Assembly (NCBI GenBank): GCA_013176395.1
Contig: JABMLP010000007.1
Coordinates: 1,426,001-1,490,000 of the forward strand
From: Venturia oleaginea
Taxonomy: Eukaryota > Ascomycota > Dothideomycetes > Venturiales > Venturiaceae
DNA length: 64,000 nt
Direction: 5' to 3'
Position numbers and translations under genes: made by a program
In this document: piece after piece, positions 43,379 through 53,678 of the stretch
Position numbering within the stretch: position 1 is the stretch's first letter
How the letters are laid out: each line of letters starts with the position of its first letter
Notes under the pieces: model-generated
Databases searched by the model: none
Seen by the model: only the letters and a program-made list of their open reading frames with translations
What the model was told of the DNA's origin: nothing

Positions 43379-46300
43379 ATGCCTCATTCCAACCGAGATC
43401 CCAATGTCGGCGGACGCAATAGCAGAGCATCCAACATGTCCAACGGATCCAGAGTACCCGCCAGACCTTCTCCAGCAATGACAAAAGCAGACCAGCTTGC
43501 AAGTGCACCAGGTGTTATGAGCATGCTTCGGAGCTCTACTGAACTGGGGACCGATTCACTGATGATGCCGGGACCACGCTTCGCAGGCCACAACAATCGT
43601 CCACCGGTGCAGAATCGACATAGTGGCGGTGCTACTTCTCGCATGTCAACAGGATCAGGTCGCTCCCAGTCATCCAAGCGAACCTCGACCCACAAGCAGT
43701 GGCCGTCGGTCTCCTCGGCCGGTCGTCGACGCTCCATCACAAGCAATTTCAGCAACTTGAATGTACCGCACTATCTGGACACAATGCCGCCAAGTCTTGC
43801 CAACCTGTCTGATCATACGATACATCCTCCTCCTGCCCCACACTTCAGAGACGGTGGCCGTTCTCTTTCTTTGACCAATTCGACTCATCCGCCGACAGGC
43901 CTTACCAACTATAGGTCTATGACGAGCTTACGCGGAAATGAGCAGCCTTACCAGAGACCACGATCGCCATACAAGTATCCTACACGACTCAAACGGCCTG
44001 GGTATCGTCCATCATCGCCAGCACTGAGTGATATGAGTGGGATTGGATCCTCAAAGGCACAGCACAACAGGCTTGGATCAGGTCTTCGTATGGCTCACCC
44101 AGGACTACACTCTCACCATGGTCCGTACAATTACGGAGGACATAATTACCATCCCCAACCCCATATGCAAAGACCTGGACCCTCATACGCTGGTCTCAGG
44201 AACCGTTCAATTCACTCCGTGCATTCTGTGGGTACGGTAGATCGAATGCCTGGGACCTTTCCACCGTCATTGCCTGGTTCGCGTCAAGGCACACCTTCGA
44301 TTCCTGACCACCCTCTCCCGGCTTTGATACCAACGCATCCGCTATCTGCCCAATATGGCGCTTCCTCATCCGAACCATCATCATCCAGTCCTCAGACACC
44401 CAGGGATATGCCACTGCTGCCTGAGAGCGAACCATCCATCATGCCGAACAGGCCGATGCCGCGAGAACATTCCTCCGCTTCTGCAAATGCTCCAATCTAC
44501 TACGACTACAGCGAGCAGTTTGAGGAGTCTGAACAGATGGAGAAACATATCATTCAGACCTACCAAGAGACCACATCTGCCCCCATACCAATGGGCTTTG
44601 TTCATCGCATCAAAACGATACTGGAAGACCGAGGCATGACGGCTACTCCTGCTCATTACACTCCCACGGCCAGTTTTCTTCAGCTGCCAAATAGCGAAGT
44701 GCATGAGCTTCCCGCAACCCCGGTATTGCAGAGAGTTACACGGGACTTGATCCTCGCCCATCTTGAGGCTCCTAGCTCTCGCGGTCAGCAATCCGAACCG
44801 CAGAGTCAGGTTCCTAGTCATCATGTTGATTTTCGCACTTCCGACTTGCGTGAAGCTCCACAGTCCACCGTTATTCCTCCTAGTGGTCAACCAGAGAGCA
44901 CAACTCAGGGCCACGAAAAGCAGGGAAGTGCTAGCTCAGAGGTCGTCTCATATAGATCTAGCACAACCACCGCAACTGTTGCCATTGACTACGCCTTGCA
45001 CTACTCCATGCCCATGTCCACCACAAATTCTCTTCACTCCAACATGGATATTTTCATGCCGGGTGATCAGACAGATGAAGAATCAGATCCAGCTTCTGAG
45101 GGACCGAATGAGCCTGTCACGATTGTCACTGCTGAAGTCGAGGTAGCTGCTCCTACGCCGACTCAGGTCCATTGGGCTCCTCGATTCCAGACTCCTATTG
45201 ATAGCAGCCGAGCTCAGTCGGCATTTGTCCCAAGCTCGATCTTCTCAGGCGCACCAGCAGACTCAAGCGGCAGATATTCCACTCCTGCCACGCGCAATGA
45301 TTGGATGTCTTCTGAGCCTACAGATTTTCCTGTAGTGGGCAAGCCCGAATGTGTCAAGCTCCCAACCCCTCCTAACGTTCCCTCGAGCGTTGCACCTGCC
45401 GAGCCAAGCCATTCGCCCCCACCGACGCCTCATATCGCAGTTGAGCAGCCAACGCAGGAGCTCGACATGAGATCTCCAGTGTCACCTTTAGCCGAAAACG
45501 ATAGTCTTTCAGTTCCCTTGCAAAATCTTAGCCCTGTCAGTCCTATGGTAAACGCGGACCATGATGCCAACAAACGTGATAGCAACACAACGACCCACCT
45601 GACGGGTATCTGGTCGAATAGAAAGTCCTTGGCCACGGGATCCGAAAGTCCTGCCAGCTCGAGCACACGAATGAGTTTAAAGGAAGCTGAGCCTGTCAGG
45701 GAGCAGAGCCCAGAGCACAATAGCGTCACAGACCTGCGGTTTTCAATTCTACGCCCGCTGACCCGACCTTTGGATGATGTTAAGGAAGAACCGACCCTTG
45801 AAAACAGTGCGATCGATCTCAGGGCCGCAAGCTTCAAGTTTCCCTTTCCACAGCGGAAATCTTCAATGGCACACTTCGAGGAGTTCAGAATCTCTCGCGA
45901 GTCAAGAAGGCACGCCTCTGAAACTTCAAGCAAAGATTCTGCCTTTCGACATAGATCTCGTGCTATGTCGGAACAGCGTCCAATCACAATATCGCGTCCT
46001 CCTTCTGGTACTTTGAGCCTTGCTGACATGCGAGCAATTCCGTCTTTGAACTTCAGTCGCGTTGATCTGTTTGCGAAATTGAATGAGGAGCTCGGCATCA
46101 AACCCGCTGAAGAGTTGTCTGGCCAAGTTGTTCCGGAAGAAAAGCGCCCGCGATCTTCTGGTAGAATGCGAGAAAAGTATCGAAGCTTTTTCCAGAGTCT
46201 CGAGGAAATGACCAATCAGACCATAGCTCAGATCGAGATCAACAGACAGAGCAGAGATCTCGACGACGATGATGGATCCAGGGTTAGAAGCTGTGTCTCC

Positions 46301-47680
46301 CGAATCTCGCGACCTTTTTCACCTGATGATCTGATCGCTGAACTCGATCGGATTTCCATCCCTTCTATCAATGGACTTACCCAGAGACTTTCCGAGCTTC
46401 TCCCGTCACTCAAGCGCTACTACGGTGAAGAAGGGGAACCTCTGGACGATGATGAAACGATTAAATCAGCACTAGACGAGATACGACGACTAGGAAGTCA
46501 GGTGCCCTCTTCCTTGTTTGAAGTTTCTTTTGAAAGCGAACTTACCTCGCCTGATCATTCGAAAGGTGCGACTGAATTGTCCATCGTCGCCGAAGAGAAC
46601 ACTACAGGCTCGACTGTCAATACGCGAAGCATCAGACCCAGATCTGCATCTTCTCCAGATAACAACACTGTCATCTCGATTGCCGAGCTCGAAGCGCCGT
46701 CTCCAGCAGTTCTCCGCTCACGATCTTTATCAGACAGCCAGGCTACTGGCGCTGTCTTCAATAACATGGAGGTTGCTGTGCGAAGTTCGATGCGATCGCT
46801 ACGAAGTTCTCCAGCTGAATCCAGGCCTTGGAATCTCGACACCAGCTATCCTTGGGCTTTGGACGCTCAAAATGTCGACATCAGTCTTCCCGCACCTGTG
46901 CTTCGTCGAGATGCCATCCGACCAAGACCATCCAAGCTCAGGATGCGCGATGATGTCTGCGAGCCCGGTGATGTATGCGCAGATCTAGGTAGTATTATAA
47001 CGGGAGGAATGCATGAAAATCCCAACCAAAGTACAGGACCCTCGGCGGATACTTTCAATACTTTTAGTACCACTCGGCGAAAGATGAGCAAGCGAAGCAT
47101 TATGGGATCCATTTCACGTAAGATTGGCCTCAAGACATCCATCGACCACAGTGGCTTCGCCATTGGCCCAGACATTTTGCGTGGCGAGGAACGTGCTGTT
47201 GACCCTGGTGATCGGTATCCTACAACAGGTCTTTCCCCACCATCAGCTCTCAATATTGACGAAGTACGCAGCTTCTTCTCCGACGATAGTTCCCACCACG
47301 ATGCGAGTGCTCGGGGAGTGAGCTTTCGGAAGCGCTTCACCAATTTCAAGACAAAACTACCACCTATCTCAAGGGCTCATTCAGCCATGGAACATCGCAG
47401 TACTCCAGTTCAAGTGCCCGCTATTCATCGTTCGAACTCACTGTTTGTTTCCCATGACGGCTCGTCGCGGTCGATGGATGGCAGTACCGCTGTAGCCTAT
47501 GGTGATGGTGTTGGCATGCCAAAGACGGAATTCAGGGCTAAGAAATTGGTCGAGCGGATGAAGACTCTCTGGTACAAAGGAGGGGAGCTATTCAGATCCT
47601 TCAGCAAGAAGAAGAAGCCGACCGGGGTACAACATGATTGGGACTCTTCTGGTGAAAGTGCACATTGGTCCAATGACTGA
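43379..47680 (+). CDS. large Ser/Pro-rich, mostly disordered protein (1433 aa)
   Basis: One uninterrupted frame from ATG 43379 to TGA 47678-47680. Composition is Ser, Pro, Thr and Arg-rich with low-complexity stretches (SSEPSSSSPQTP, HSPPPTPH). Short predicted helices occur at MEKHIIQTYQE, FAKLNEELGIKPAEEL, KYRSFFQSLEEMTNQTIAQIEIN and DLIAELDRISIPSINGLTQRLSELLPSLKRYYG, suggesting interaction motifs in a long tail. The C-terminus is basic (RAKKLVERMKTLWYKGGELFRSFSKKKKP). There is no signal peptide, membrane helix or enzyme motif. The many Ser-Pro sites point to a phosphoregulated scaffold, which is inference. I do not recognise the family. Similar in style to the next gene downstream. Confidence 0.8.
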   Translation: MPHSNRDPNVGGRNSRASNMSNGSRVPARPSPAMTKADQLASAPGVMSMLRSSTELGTDSLMMPGPRFAGHNNRPPVQNRHSGGATSRMSTGSGRSQSSKRTSTHKQWPSVSSAGRRRSITSNFSNLNVPHYLDTMPPSLANLSDHTIHPPPAPHFRDGGRSLSLTNSTHPPTGLTNYRSMTSLRGNEQPYQRPRSPYKYPTRLKRPGYRPSSPALSDMSGIGSSKAQHNRLGSGLRMAHPGLHSHHGPYNYGGHNYHPQPHMQRPGPSYAGLRNRSIHSVHSVGTVDRMPGTFPPSLPGSRQGTPSIPDHPLPALIPTHPLSAQYGASSSEPSSSSPQTPRDMPLLPESEPSIMPNRPMPREHSSASANAPIYYDYSEQFEESEQMEKHIIQTYQETTSAPIPMGFVHRIKTILEDRGMTATPAHYTPTASFLQLPNSEVHELPATPVLQRVTRDLILAHLEAPSSRGQQSEPQSQVPSHHVDFRTSDLREAPQSTVIPPSGQPESTTQGHEKQGSASSEVVSYRSSTTTATVAIDYALHYSMPMSTTNSLHSNMDIFMPGDQTDEESDPASEGPNEPVTIVTAEVEVAAPTPTQVHWAPRFQTPIDSSRAQSAFVPSSIFSGAPADSSGRYSTPATRNDWMSSEPTDFPVVGKPECVKLPTPPNVPSSVAPAEPSHSPPPTPHIAVEQPTQELDMRSPVSPLAENDSLSVPLQNLSPVSPMVNADHDANKRDSNTTTHLTGIWSNRKSLATGSESPASSSTRMSLKEAEPVREQSPEHNSVTDLRFSILRPLTRPLDDVKEEPTLENSAIDLRAASFKFPFPQRKSSMAHFEEFRISRESRRHASETSSKDSAFRHRSRAMSEQRPITISRPPSGTLSLADMRAIPSLNFSRVDLFAKLNEELGIKPAEELSGQVVPEEKRPRSSGRMREKYRSFFQSLEEMTNQTIAQIEINRQSRDLDDDDGSRVRSCVSRISRPFSPDDLIAELDRISIPSINGLTQRLSELLPSLKRYYGEEGEPLDDDETIKSALDEIRRLGSQVPSSLFEVSFESELTSPDHSKGATELSIVAEENTTGSTVNTRSIRPRSASSPDNNTVISIAELEAPSPAVLRSRSLSDSQATGAVFNNMEVAVRSSMRSLRSSPAESRPWNLDTSYPWALDAQNVDISLPAPVLRRDAIRPRPSKLRMRDDVCEPGDVCADLGSIITGGMHENPNQSTGPSADTFNTFSTTRRKMSKRSIMGSISRKIGLKTSIDHSGFAIGPDILRGEERAVDPGDRYPTTGLSPPSALNIDEVRSFFSDDSSHHDASARGVSFRKRFTNFKTKLPPISRAHSAMEHRSTPVQVPAIHRSNSLFVSHDGSSRSMDGSTAVAYGDGVGMPKTEFRAKKLVERMKTLWYKGGELFRSFSKKKKPTGVQHDWDSSGESAHWSND

Positions 47681-48314
47681 TGAGGGCGCACGTTCGGCAA
47701 GCTGATAGCATTCTGGCTGATCAAGTTTCAATATCAAACAGACGATATCTTCGACGCGGACATTCGTATGTTCGGAAATTTTACAGTGGTTGTATTGCCG
47801 TTGGAAGTGGGTCGGTCAACCAGTCCACGGTCATGCTGCGTCTAATTCAGCTCAATGTTGACTTCAACAGTATACAACGTTAGTATTTTGACCAAACATC
47901 TCAATCTCAGAGAGAGAATCATGATGTAAGTTACTTGTCGACCACAAAATAATGTATCATAGAGCTATGTAGCAAAACAGATGCGATTAGACCATTGTCT
48001 CCACTTTTGTGCTCTCGCGTACAGCCATGCACTCCAGCTATACAGTCACTGTGTATTGTTTACTCCCGCGCTGTTTGACGTCCAGTGTAGGGCTCAGCAT
48101 CATCCTTTATTTTTCTTCAGCGTCGCCCCAAGCAGCGAGTGCCTGGACATCCAGCCGGCATCAATACAACATTGTCAATTTCATACGCAAAGCCACGAAA
48201 TCCGGTGCCCACATCGACGACATCCAGAGCCTTCCGTGAGCCTTCCGTGAGCCTTCCGTGCGCCTTCGCCACCTTGGCCCCATCCTTTCTCCTTTCCTCG
48301 ACCGGTACTCATAA
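47681..48314. other. intergenic, promoter of the next gene
   Basis: 3' flank of the large gene, then promoter and 5' UTR of the gene at 48315. Contains an 11-bp tandem repeat at 48228-48260 shortly before the start codon. Confidence 0.5.
48228..48260 (+). repeat. three perfect 11-bp tandem repeats
   Basis: AGCCTTCCGTG three times in a row, about 55 bp upstream of the start codon at 48315, probably in the 5' UTR. The 11-bp period is close to one DNA turn. Confidence 0.85.
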
Positions 48315-51143
48315 ATGCCTCAAGGCAGCAAAGGATGGAATCTCCGTCGCAATATTAAGAAGTGGTGGGCGGGTCGTTTGACGAAGGATAACATCGAGGG
48401 CGGTCTACGAAAGCAAAAGGACTTCCACGAGCGTGGGAGGATACACTCGTATCATGCAGGCATGAGCCATCAGGGGCAGAGCTACATGGACCACAAACCT
48501 ACCTCAACACCATTCGACGATACGTCGACACTCTCCCACCAGGCCAGTACCATGACCATGGGGTCTGATTTCCGCACTGCTGCATTACAACCCTCGCTTT
48601 CTATGATACCCAGTTTGCAACAAGCACCGTACGCCAGATCTACCCACCTAGGTCTGGAGGACTTCGGCCCGTCTACAATGACCGCTCCGCAAAGTGCTGT
48701 AATATATGGTGATCACCGTCAGGAAAATCGAACAGATTGTTACGACAGCGGACATTCCACATCTTGTAGCTCCTCCCAGCAGTCCAAGAGAAAGGTTGAG
48801 AATCAGAAGAACAATTGTGAGACCTTGGTCGAAGTATCCTCTAGCACTACATTTGTCGAGGGGTCGATAAATGTTGGGCCCGACAGTAGTGGCACTCCGG
48901 TACTCCAGAATGTATCTGAAGTCTCAGCGGATGTTTCGCGGTCCTTGAGTGCAAAAATCCTCGGCAGTAACGGATCGCTCATCGAAACTGATGGTTCCGG
49001 CATTGCTACACGTGTTCACACTTTGCAGTCGCCTGAGTTCAGGCCTCCTTTGACAATCAGGAATCTTGTCGACCTCGAGGATGCCGAGGCCTGCCGCGCG
49101 GAGCCTTCGATCTCAGCAGAAGGACGCTCTCCCCTTTCCAGAACTCCCAGTCAGATGACAGCCGTCAGTAGGACGAGTTCAAAACGATCCGGAAATGCCG
49201 TGAAGACCTCATCACAATCATACCGGAGATACAGGGGTCAAAAAAGCAGGTCTGAGCAATTGCTTGCACGCGAAGCACAGGTTTTCGAACAGAGGCGCAA
49301 GGAGATTCAGCGCTTCATGGTGGAAGAAGAACGGCGTGCCTCACTGAGTACCAATCTGAGTGCAGGGTTCTACCAACAGCCCTCAGAAAGTCTAACATCC
49401 CTAGGTAATCCCAACAGTCAGTCCTATGGATATCATCGACATTCCACGTTAAGTCTACCTGCCCTCCAAGACTCAATCAGCTATGCAACATTGCCACTTA
49501 TGGGCAAGGCGTCGGGAGGAAATTCACCATCCCCAGACCATACAGAAATTCACTATGCCCAGTCAATGCAAGATCTTTGCAATATGAGGATGAGTCCAGT
49601 GGATTATGATACCCGATTCAGCCAGTCATTGGATAATCAGCTGGAGCACCAATTTTGGGAAAGAAGTGCCAGTAGAGCTCACGTCGACGCTCGATCGATC
49701 CGCAGCACAAGTCGTGTTGACGCTGGAGACCAAGCTTCTATTCGAAGCCATCATTCTAGAACTCCTCCGATACCCTCTTCGCTCCACAGTGTGCCACAGC
49801 GACCTTCTCCCGACCCATCGCCCCGTCATCTCCGATATCCCGGCGGTCCGACGCCTTTACATACCTGGAATAACACTGCCATGAACAGTCACAGCTCTGG
49901 ATCAGACTCATCTTCTAGACCTTTTACAGGCTTTTCAGGAGAATACACACATGCTCAAAGACCTCATACGGTGATGTATTCTGCATCAGGCTACCAGCCA
50001 GAGGCTGACTATCCCAATCACGACGGCTATACACAGCTTGGTGGTTACGATCACCCTCAGTACTCGCAGTCAACACCGAACTTTGGCGGTCCTGCCTCTA
50101 TCGTGAGCATGTCTTCGTATTCCCATGGTCCAAATCCCAACCCATATGTTGCTGCCAACGGTCCGCTTGTGAGAGATGTTATGACACCATCTGCTCCACC
50201 AAGAGGACAAAGACGAGATCCCAAGGATATACCAAGATTGCAATGTGTGGCTAATGTCAACATGGCTGTTAGTTGGGATGCCAATGGTGAACCGATTGGT
50301 TGTCATTACGAAAATCCTGAAGAGTCGGTCATCAAGCGGTGGCAAGGTGGTGTCCATGCTGTTGAAGAGCTGAAGAGACAGAAGAGTATGAGGGCGGGAA
50401 GTTTGAGAGGTGGACGGGAGAAGGGACGACCTGTGAATTGGAGGAGTTCAAGTCGGCTTCATGGGACTATTCATGAGGAAGAGATGTTTGTGCCTGATGG
50501 AAGGGGGTTATATGGATATGTGTCTAGAGGGCAGGGGGAGGGGAGGTTGAGCGGGAATGGGACCAGGCCGTCGGTGAGTTTATGGAATTGTCTATGATGC
50601 AATTTCAAGCACCTGTATTTTCTTCCTCGACTTCATATACCCCTCACCTGATCCACCACCTGCTAACCAAATCTCTCACACTCACAGCTCCTCTCAACAT
50701 ACACCACCCCAACTTCCAACACCAACGACGAGACAGCAAACCTGCAAAAACAAATTGCCAACCGTCGTTCCCACGTGTATTACCCACAAAACCGCCCTTC
50801 ACAACCCTTCGGACAATTAGGTCTCCAATACTCCCACATCGAACGTGAAAAAGCGCGTCGGGTTGAAAAACAACGAGAGGCGGAACGGAAGGAAAGGGAG
50901 GAGCAGATGAAGAGTTTGAAGGAGGAGGCGAGGAAGCAGGTTATTGAGGAGATGAATTTTGAGTTTGTGGAACAGAGAGAGCGGGAGAGGGAGAGGGAGA
51001 GGGAGAGGGAGAGAGGGGGGAGAGATGTGCAGGAGGGGAAGAGGATGAGCGTTGTTGTTGAGGAGGGGGATGGTGCTGCTCCGACGACGTTGACTGTAAG
51101 GAAGAGGTTTAGTGGGATTTGGGGTAAGAAGGGGAGGGAATAA
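48315..51143 (+). CDS. Ser-rich protein with C-terminal charged coiled coil (904 aa)
   Basis: Exons 48315-50573 and 50688-51143, with a 114-nt intron (GTGAGT, TGCTAAC branch, CACAG), in phase 0. The N-terminus is basic and Trp-containing (KGWNLRRNIKKWWAGR). The centre is Ser/His/Tyr-rich and likely disordered, with one charged helix (LLAREAQVFEQRRKEIQRFMVEEERR). Near the end of exon 1 is a small conserved-looking block (RLQCVANVNMAVSWDANGEPIGCHYENPEE). Exon 2 encodes a long Glu/Arg coiled coil with a GAGAGG repeat (about 50980-51018) and a basic end. No known domain recognised. Skipping the second exon would lose the coiled coil. Confidence 0.8.
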
Positions 51144-51526
51144 TCGGGTTTTTATTTTTTTGGTTTTTGGTATTATCGTCCATCTTTCTGTCATTGGTGT
51201 TCTTTGGCGTCGCATTTTGTCCTGTTGGCGATTTTTTGATTTCGAGATAATGAGCGTGGCCACCATTCTATCTGTCCTTAAGGCCTGTTTTCTGTAGGTT
51301 TATTGGCGCCGTACGTTTCCCGTTCGAGAATCTTTCGTAATTTGCTTTTTTAGAGCGGAAAATGATGGTTGCTTGGTCCTCGAGCATTGCATTGATTGTC
51401 TCTCTTTAGCACATCTATAGATATACATAAACACTGCGATACGAGGATAATGGAAAACGATGGCTGGATCATTTGCCTATTCGATTGCTCCGCGCTGGAT
51501 TTTCATGGCTGCTAAACTTTCGCCGC
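51144..51526. other. convergent 3' flanks
   Basis: Between the 3' ends of the 48315 gene and MON1. T-rich, no coding signal. Confidence 0.5.
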
Positions 51527-53678
51527 TCAAAATACAGCACCGCCGATAATGAAAACTCTCTCCTCCTCCCTCTTCACAAATTGCACAAGACAATTCGCAG
51601 CTTGCGCCAATGCAGCCCTGCACGTGTTTGCGGGCGCAACTGCGTACAATTCAAACACAGGTGTTGTCCACGCTAGGGTTGTATGGGTGGTTGAAGTGCT
51701 ATGAAGGATCTTCGGATGGACGGGCCGGGAATGGAGGGAGGTATGGAGATGGGTGTAGAGTGTCAATAAGCTGGGAACAAAGTTAGTGTGGTGCTGGTAG
51801 ACATATGGTACCAGACGTTACTCCATGGAGGGGCCTCAGAATGGGGAGGGGAAGAACTTACCGTCTTCGTGCAATGGCAGTATCAAAGCAAGGCGAGAAC
51901 GATGGCATGATGAATTGAACATTTCCGCGGGACTTGTAGAGGAAGTGTCGGAGGACTGTGCCGGGGATTATGTCGGTGCATTTGGGACGTCCGCGGTGGA
52001 CGGCTTGTCGAATCAATTCGAGGGAACCATTTTTACCCAATTGCTAGTGAGGATTATTAGCGACTTGGACTTGAAAGTAAAACGGGTGATAGTTGACTCA
52101 CCTTGACAAGTTCATCGCGCATGGCTCTTAGCTCGAAGAACCCCTCTTTGTTGGCACTGATGAGCAAGATGGCTACCTCCTCCTCATTCCCAGAAGACGA
52201 TGCTGGCCGTTCCTTCATTTCCTCGGATGGGTTGTCCAGATTCAGAAAACTCACGTACATATAAAGGTAACCGGTATTATTGAAACCAGGAAGACATAAG
52301 GGGATCCAGTTTTCTCCGCCTCCAGCCTTGACGCTGCCGGCTTCGAACAGCATATTGAAGATCAAGTGCAGGTCGCCTGGGTGGAGGGAATGCTTTCTTG
52401 GTCGCACTACGCTTACGAGTCTCCCACCCGCGACGACCAATCCGTAAAGGAGATTCTCGGAACGCGTCTTCAGTAGCGTGTTGTTGATGACAGTTCGATG
52501 TGTTTTTCGGAGCTTAAGGCACTCCAAAGCAGACAACAGAGTGGAAGGAGATCCGCGGGTGAAGCCATCGGCAAGTGCTGACAGTAGAGATTCAGTGCCT
52601 TGCAAAGGCCGTCGCAAGTCTGTAGATGCTCTGTTCTTGAACATTCGCTCCAGAACTGGGAGTGTCAAAGTGGAAAGAATCTGCATGTACAAGGCCTCCA
52701 ATTGTGATCGCAGTTGTTGATCACTCTCTCTCAGCTTGCTGATGGCCACGAGATTCAGTGAGCCTTTGGTCATGACCACAAATCGAACACCTGCTGCCGT
52801 GAAGCCTCGCAAGCTTTCCGTTGCACCTTCGTAGAACGAGATCAGAGTCTGGACAACTCCAATATAGCTCGTGATCATTTGATCGTTGCCATGTCTTGTC
52901 CATATAGGCTTGCCTGCGTTGGAGAGAATCAAGAAGTGCTTGAGCTTCGCCTTCCACTGCAGCACAACAGCCTCTGTATGTACCTGTGATTAGCCATGTC
53001 CAGTAATTGCATGCGTGTGATCTAACCTTCATTCAACCCGTCACTCGTGATATCATCCAGCTCGTCAAACTCGTGCTCATATGCGTCATCAAAGGCAGGA
53101 TCTGCAGGGAAAATATCCTCCTCATTAATGCCATCGCCTCTCGTCAGAGGCGTGAGAGGTTTCATTCCTGGCGTAGCTCGCGCATGCTCAACATCTCCCA
53201 ACATGCTCTCCATATCTCCATCGGCTTGTAGCGTGAGCGCATAGCTCATCACACTGGCGGTATCATCCTCTACACTTTCTCGACGGCTTGCGACATTTCT
53301 GAATCCAGCAAAAGTGAATTGGCGGGTTGTTGGAGAGGTGCGACTCTCGTCGTGTGTGGTATGCGATTGGACATGTACATCGGCGAGTGAGAGCGCCGTG
53401 GTCGCCCTGGCGGAGCTGTTTGTTCGTAAAGTATTTCCGGGTATTCTCAAGGAGCCAGCTGAACTTTGTGGGCGATAGTTGGAGGCTCCATCTAGCCTAG
53501 GCCTTGGTGGAAGAGGAGGCGGCGTGCCTTCACGCGAAGCTGTAGGAGTCTGGTCATCATCCTTGTCCTCCTCAGTGGTATCCGTCTCTTCATTCAACAG
53601 AGAATCGTCCTCTTGGATGCTATCTTCCTGTTGTTTGGTGTCTTTTGGTGTCTCCTCTGGTCTGCTTTCTTCGGCCAT
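51527..53678 (-). CDS. mon1: vacuolar fusion protein Mon1
   Basis: Exons 53678-53027, 52973-52102, 52043-51862 and 51770-51527 on the minus strand, all junctions in frame, giving 649 aa. The first exon is an acidic Ser/Thr-rich disordered head ([13 protein letters not shown]). The longin-fold region follows: [25 protein letters not shown], then [34 protein letters not shown] and [33 protein letters not shown]. Later parts include [51 protein letters not shown] and the C-terminal VFELYAVAP. Mon1 with Ccz1 is the guanine nucleotide exchange factor for the Rab7 GTPase Ypt7 and drives fusion of endosomes and autophagosomes with the vacuole. Confidence 0.93.
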
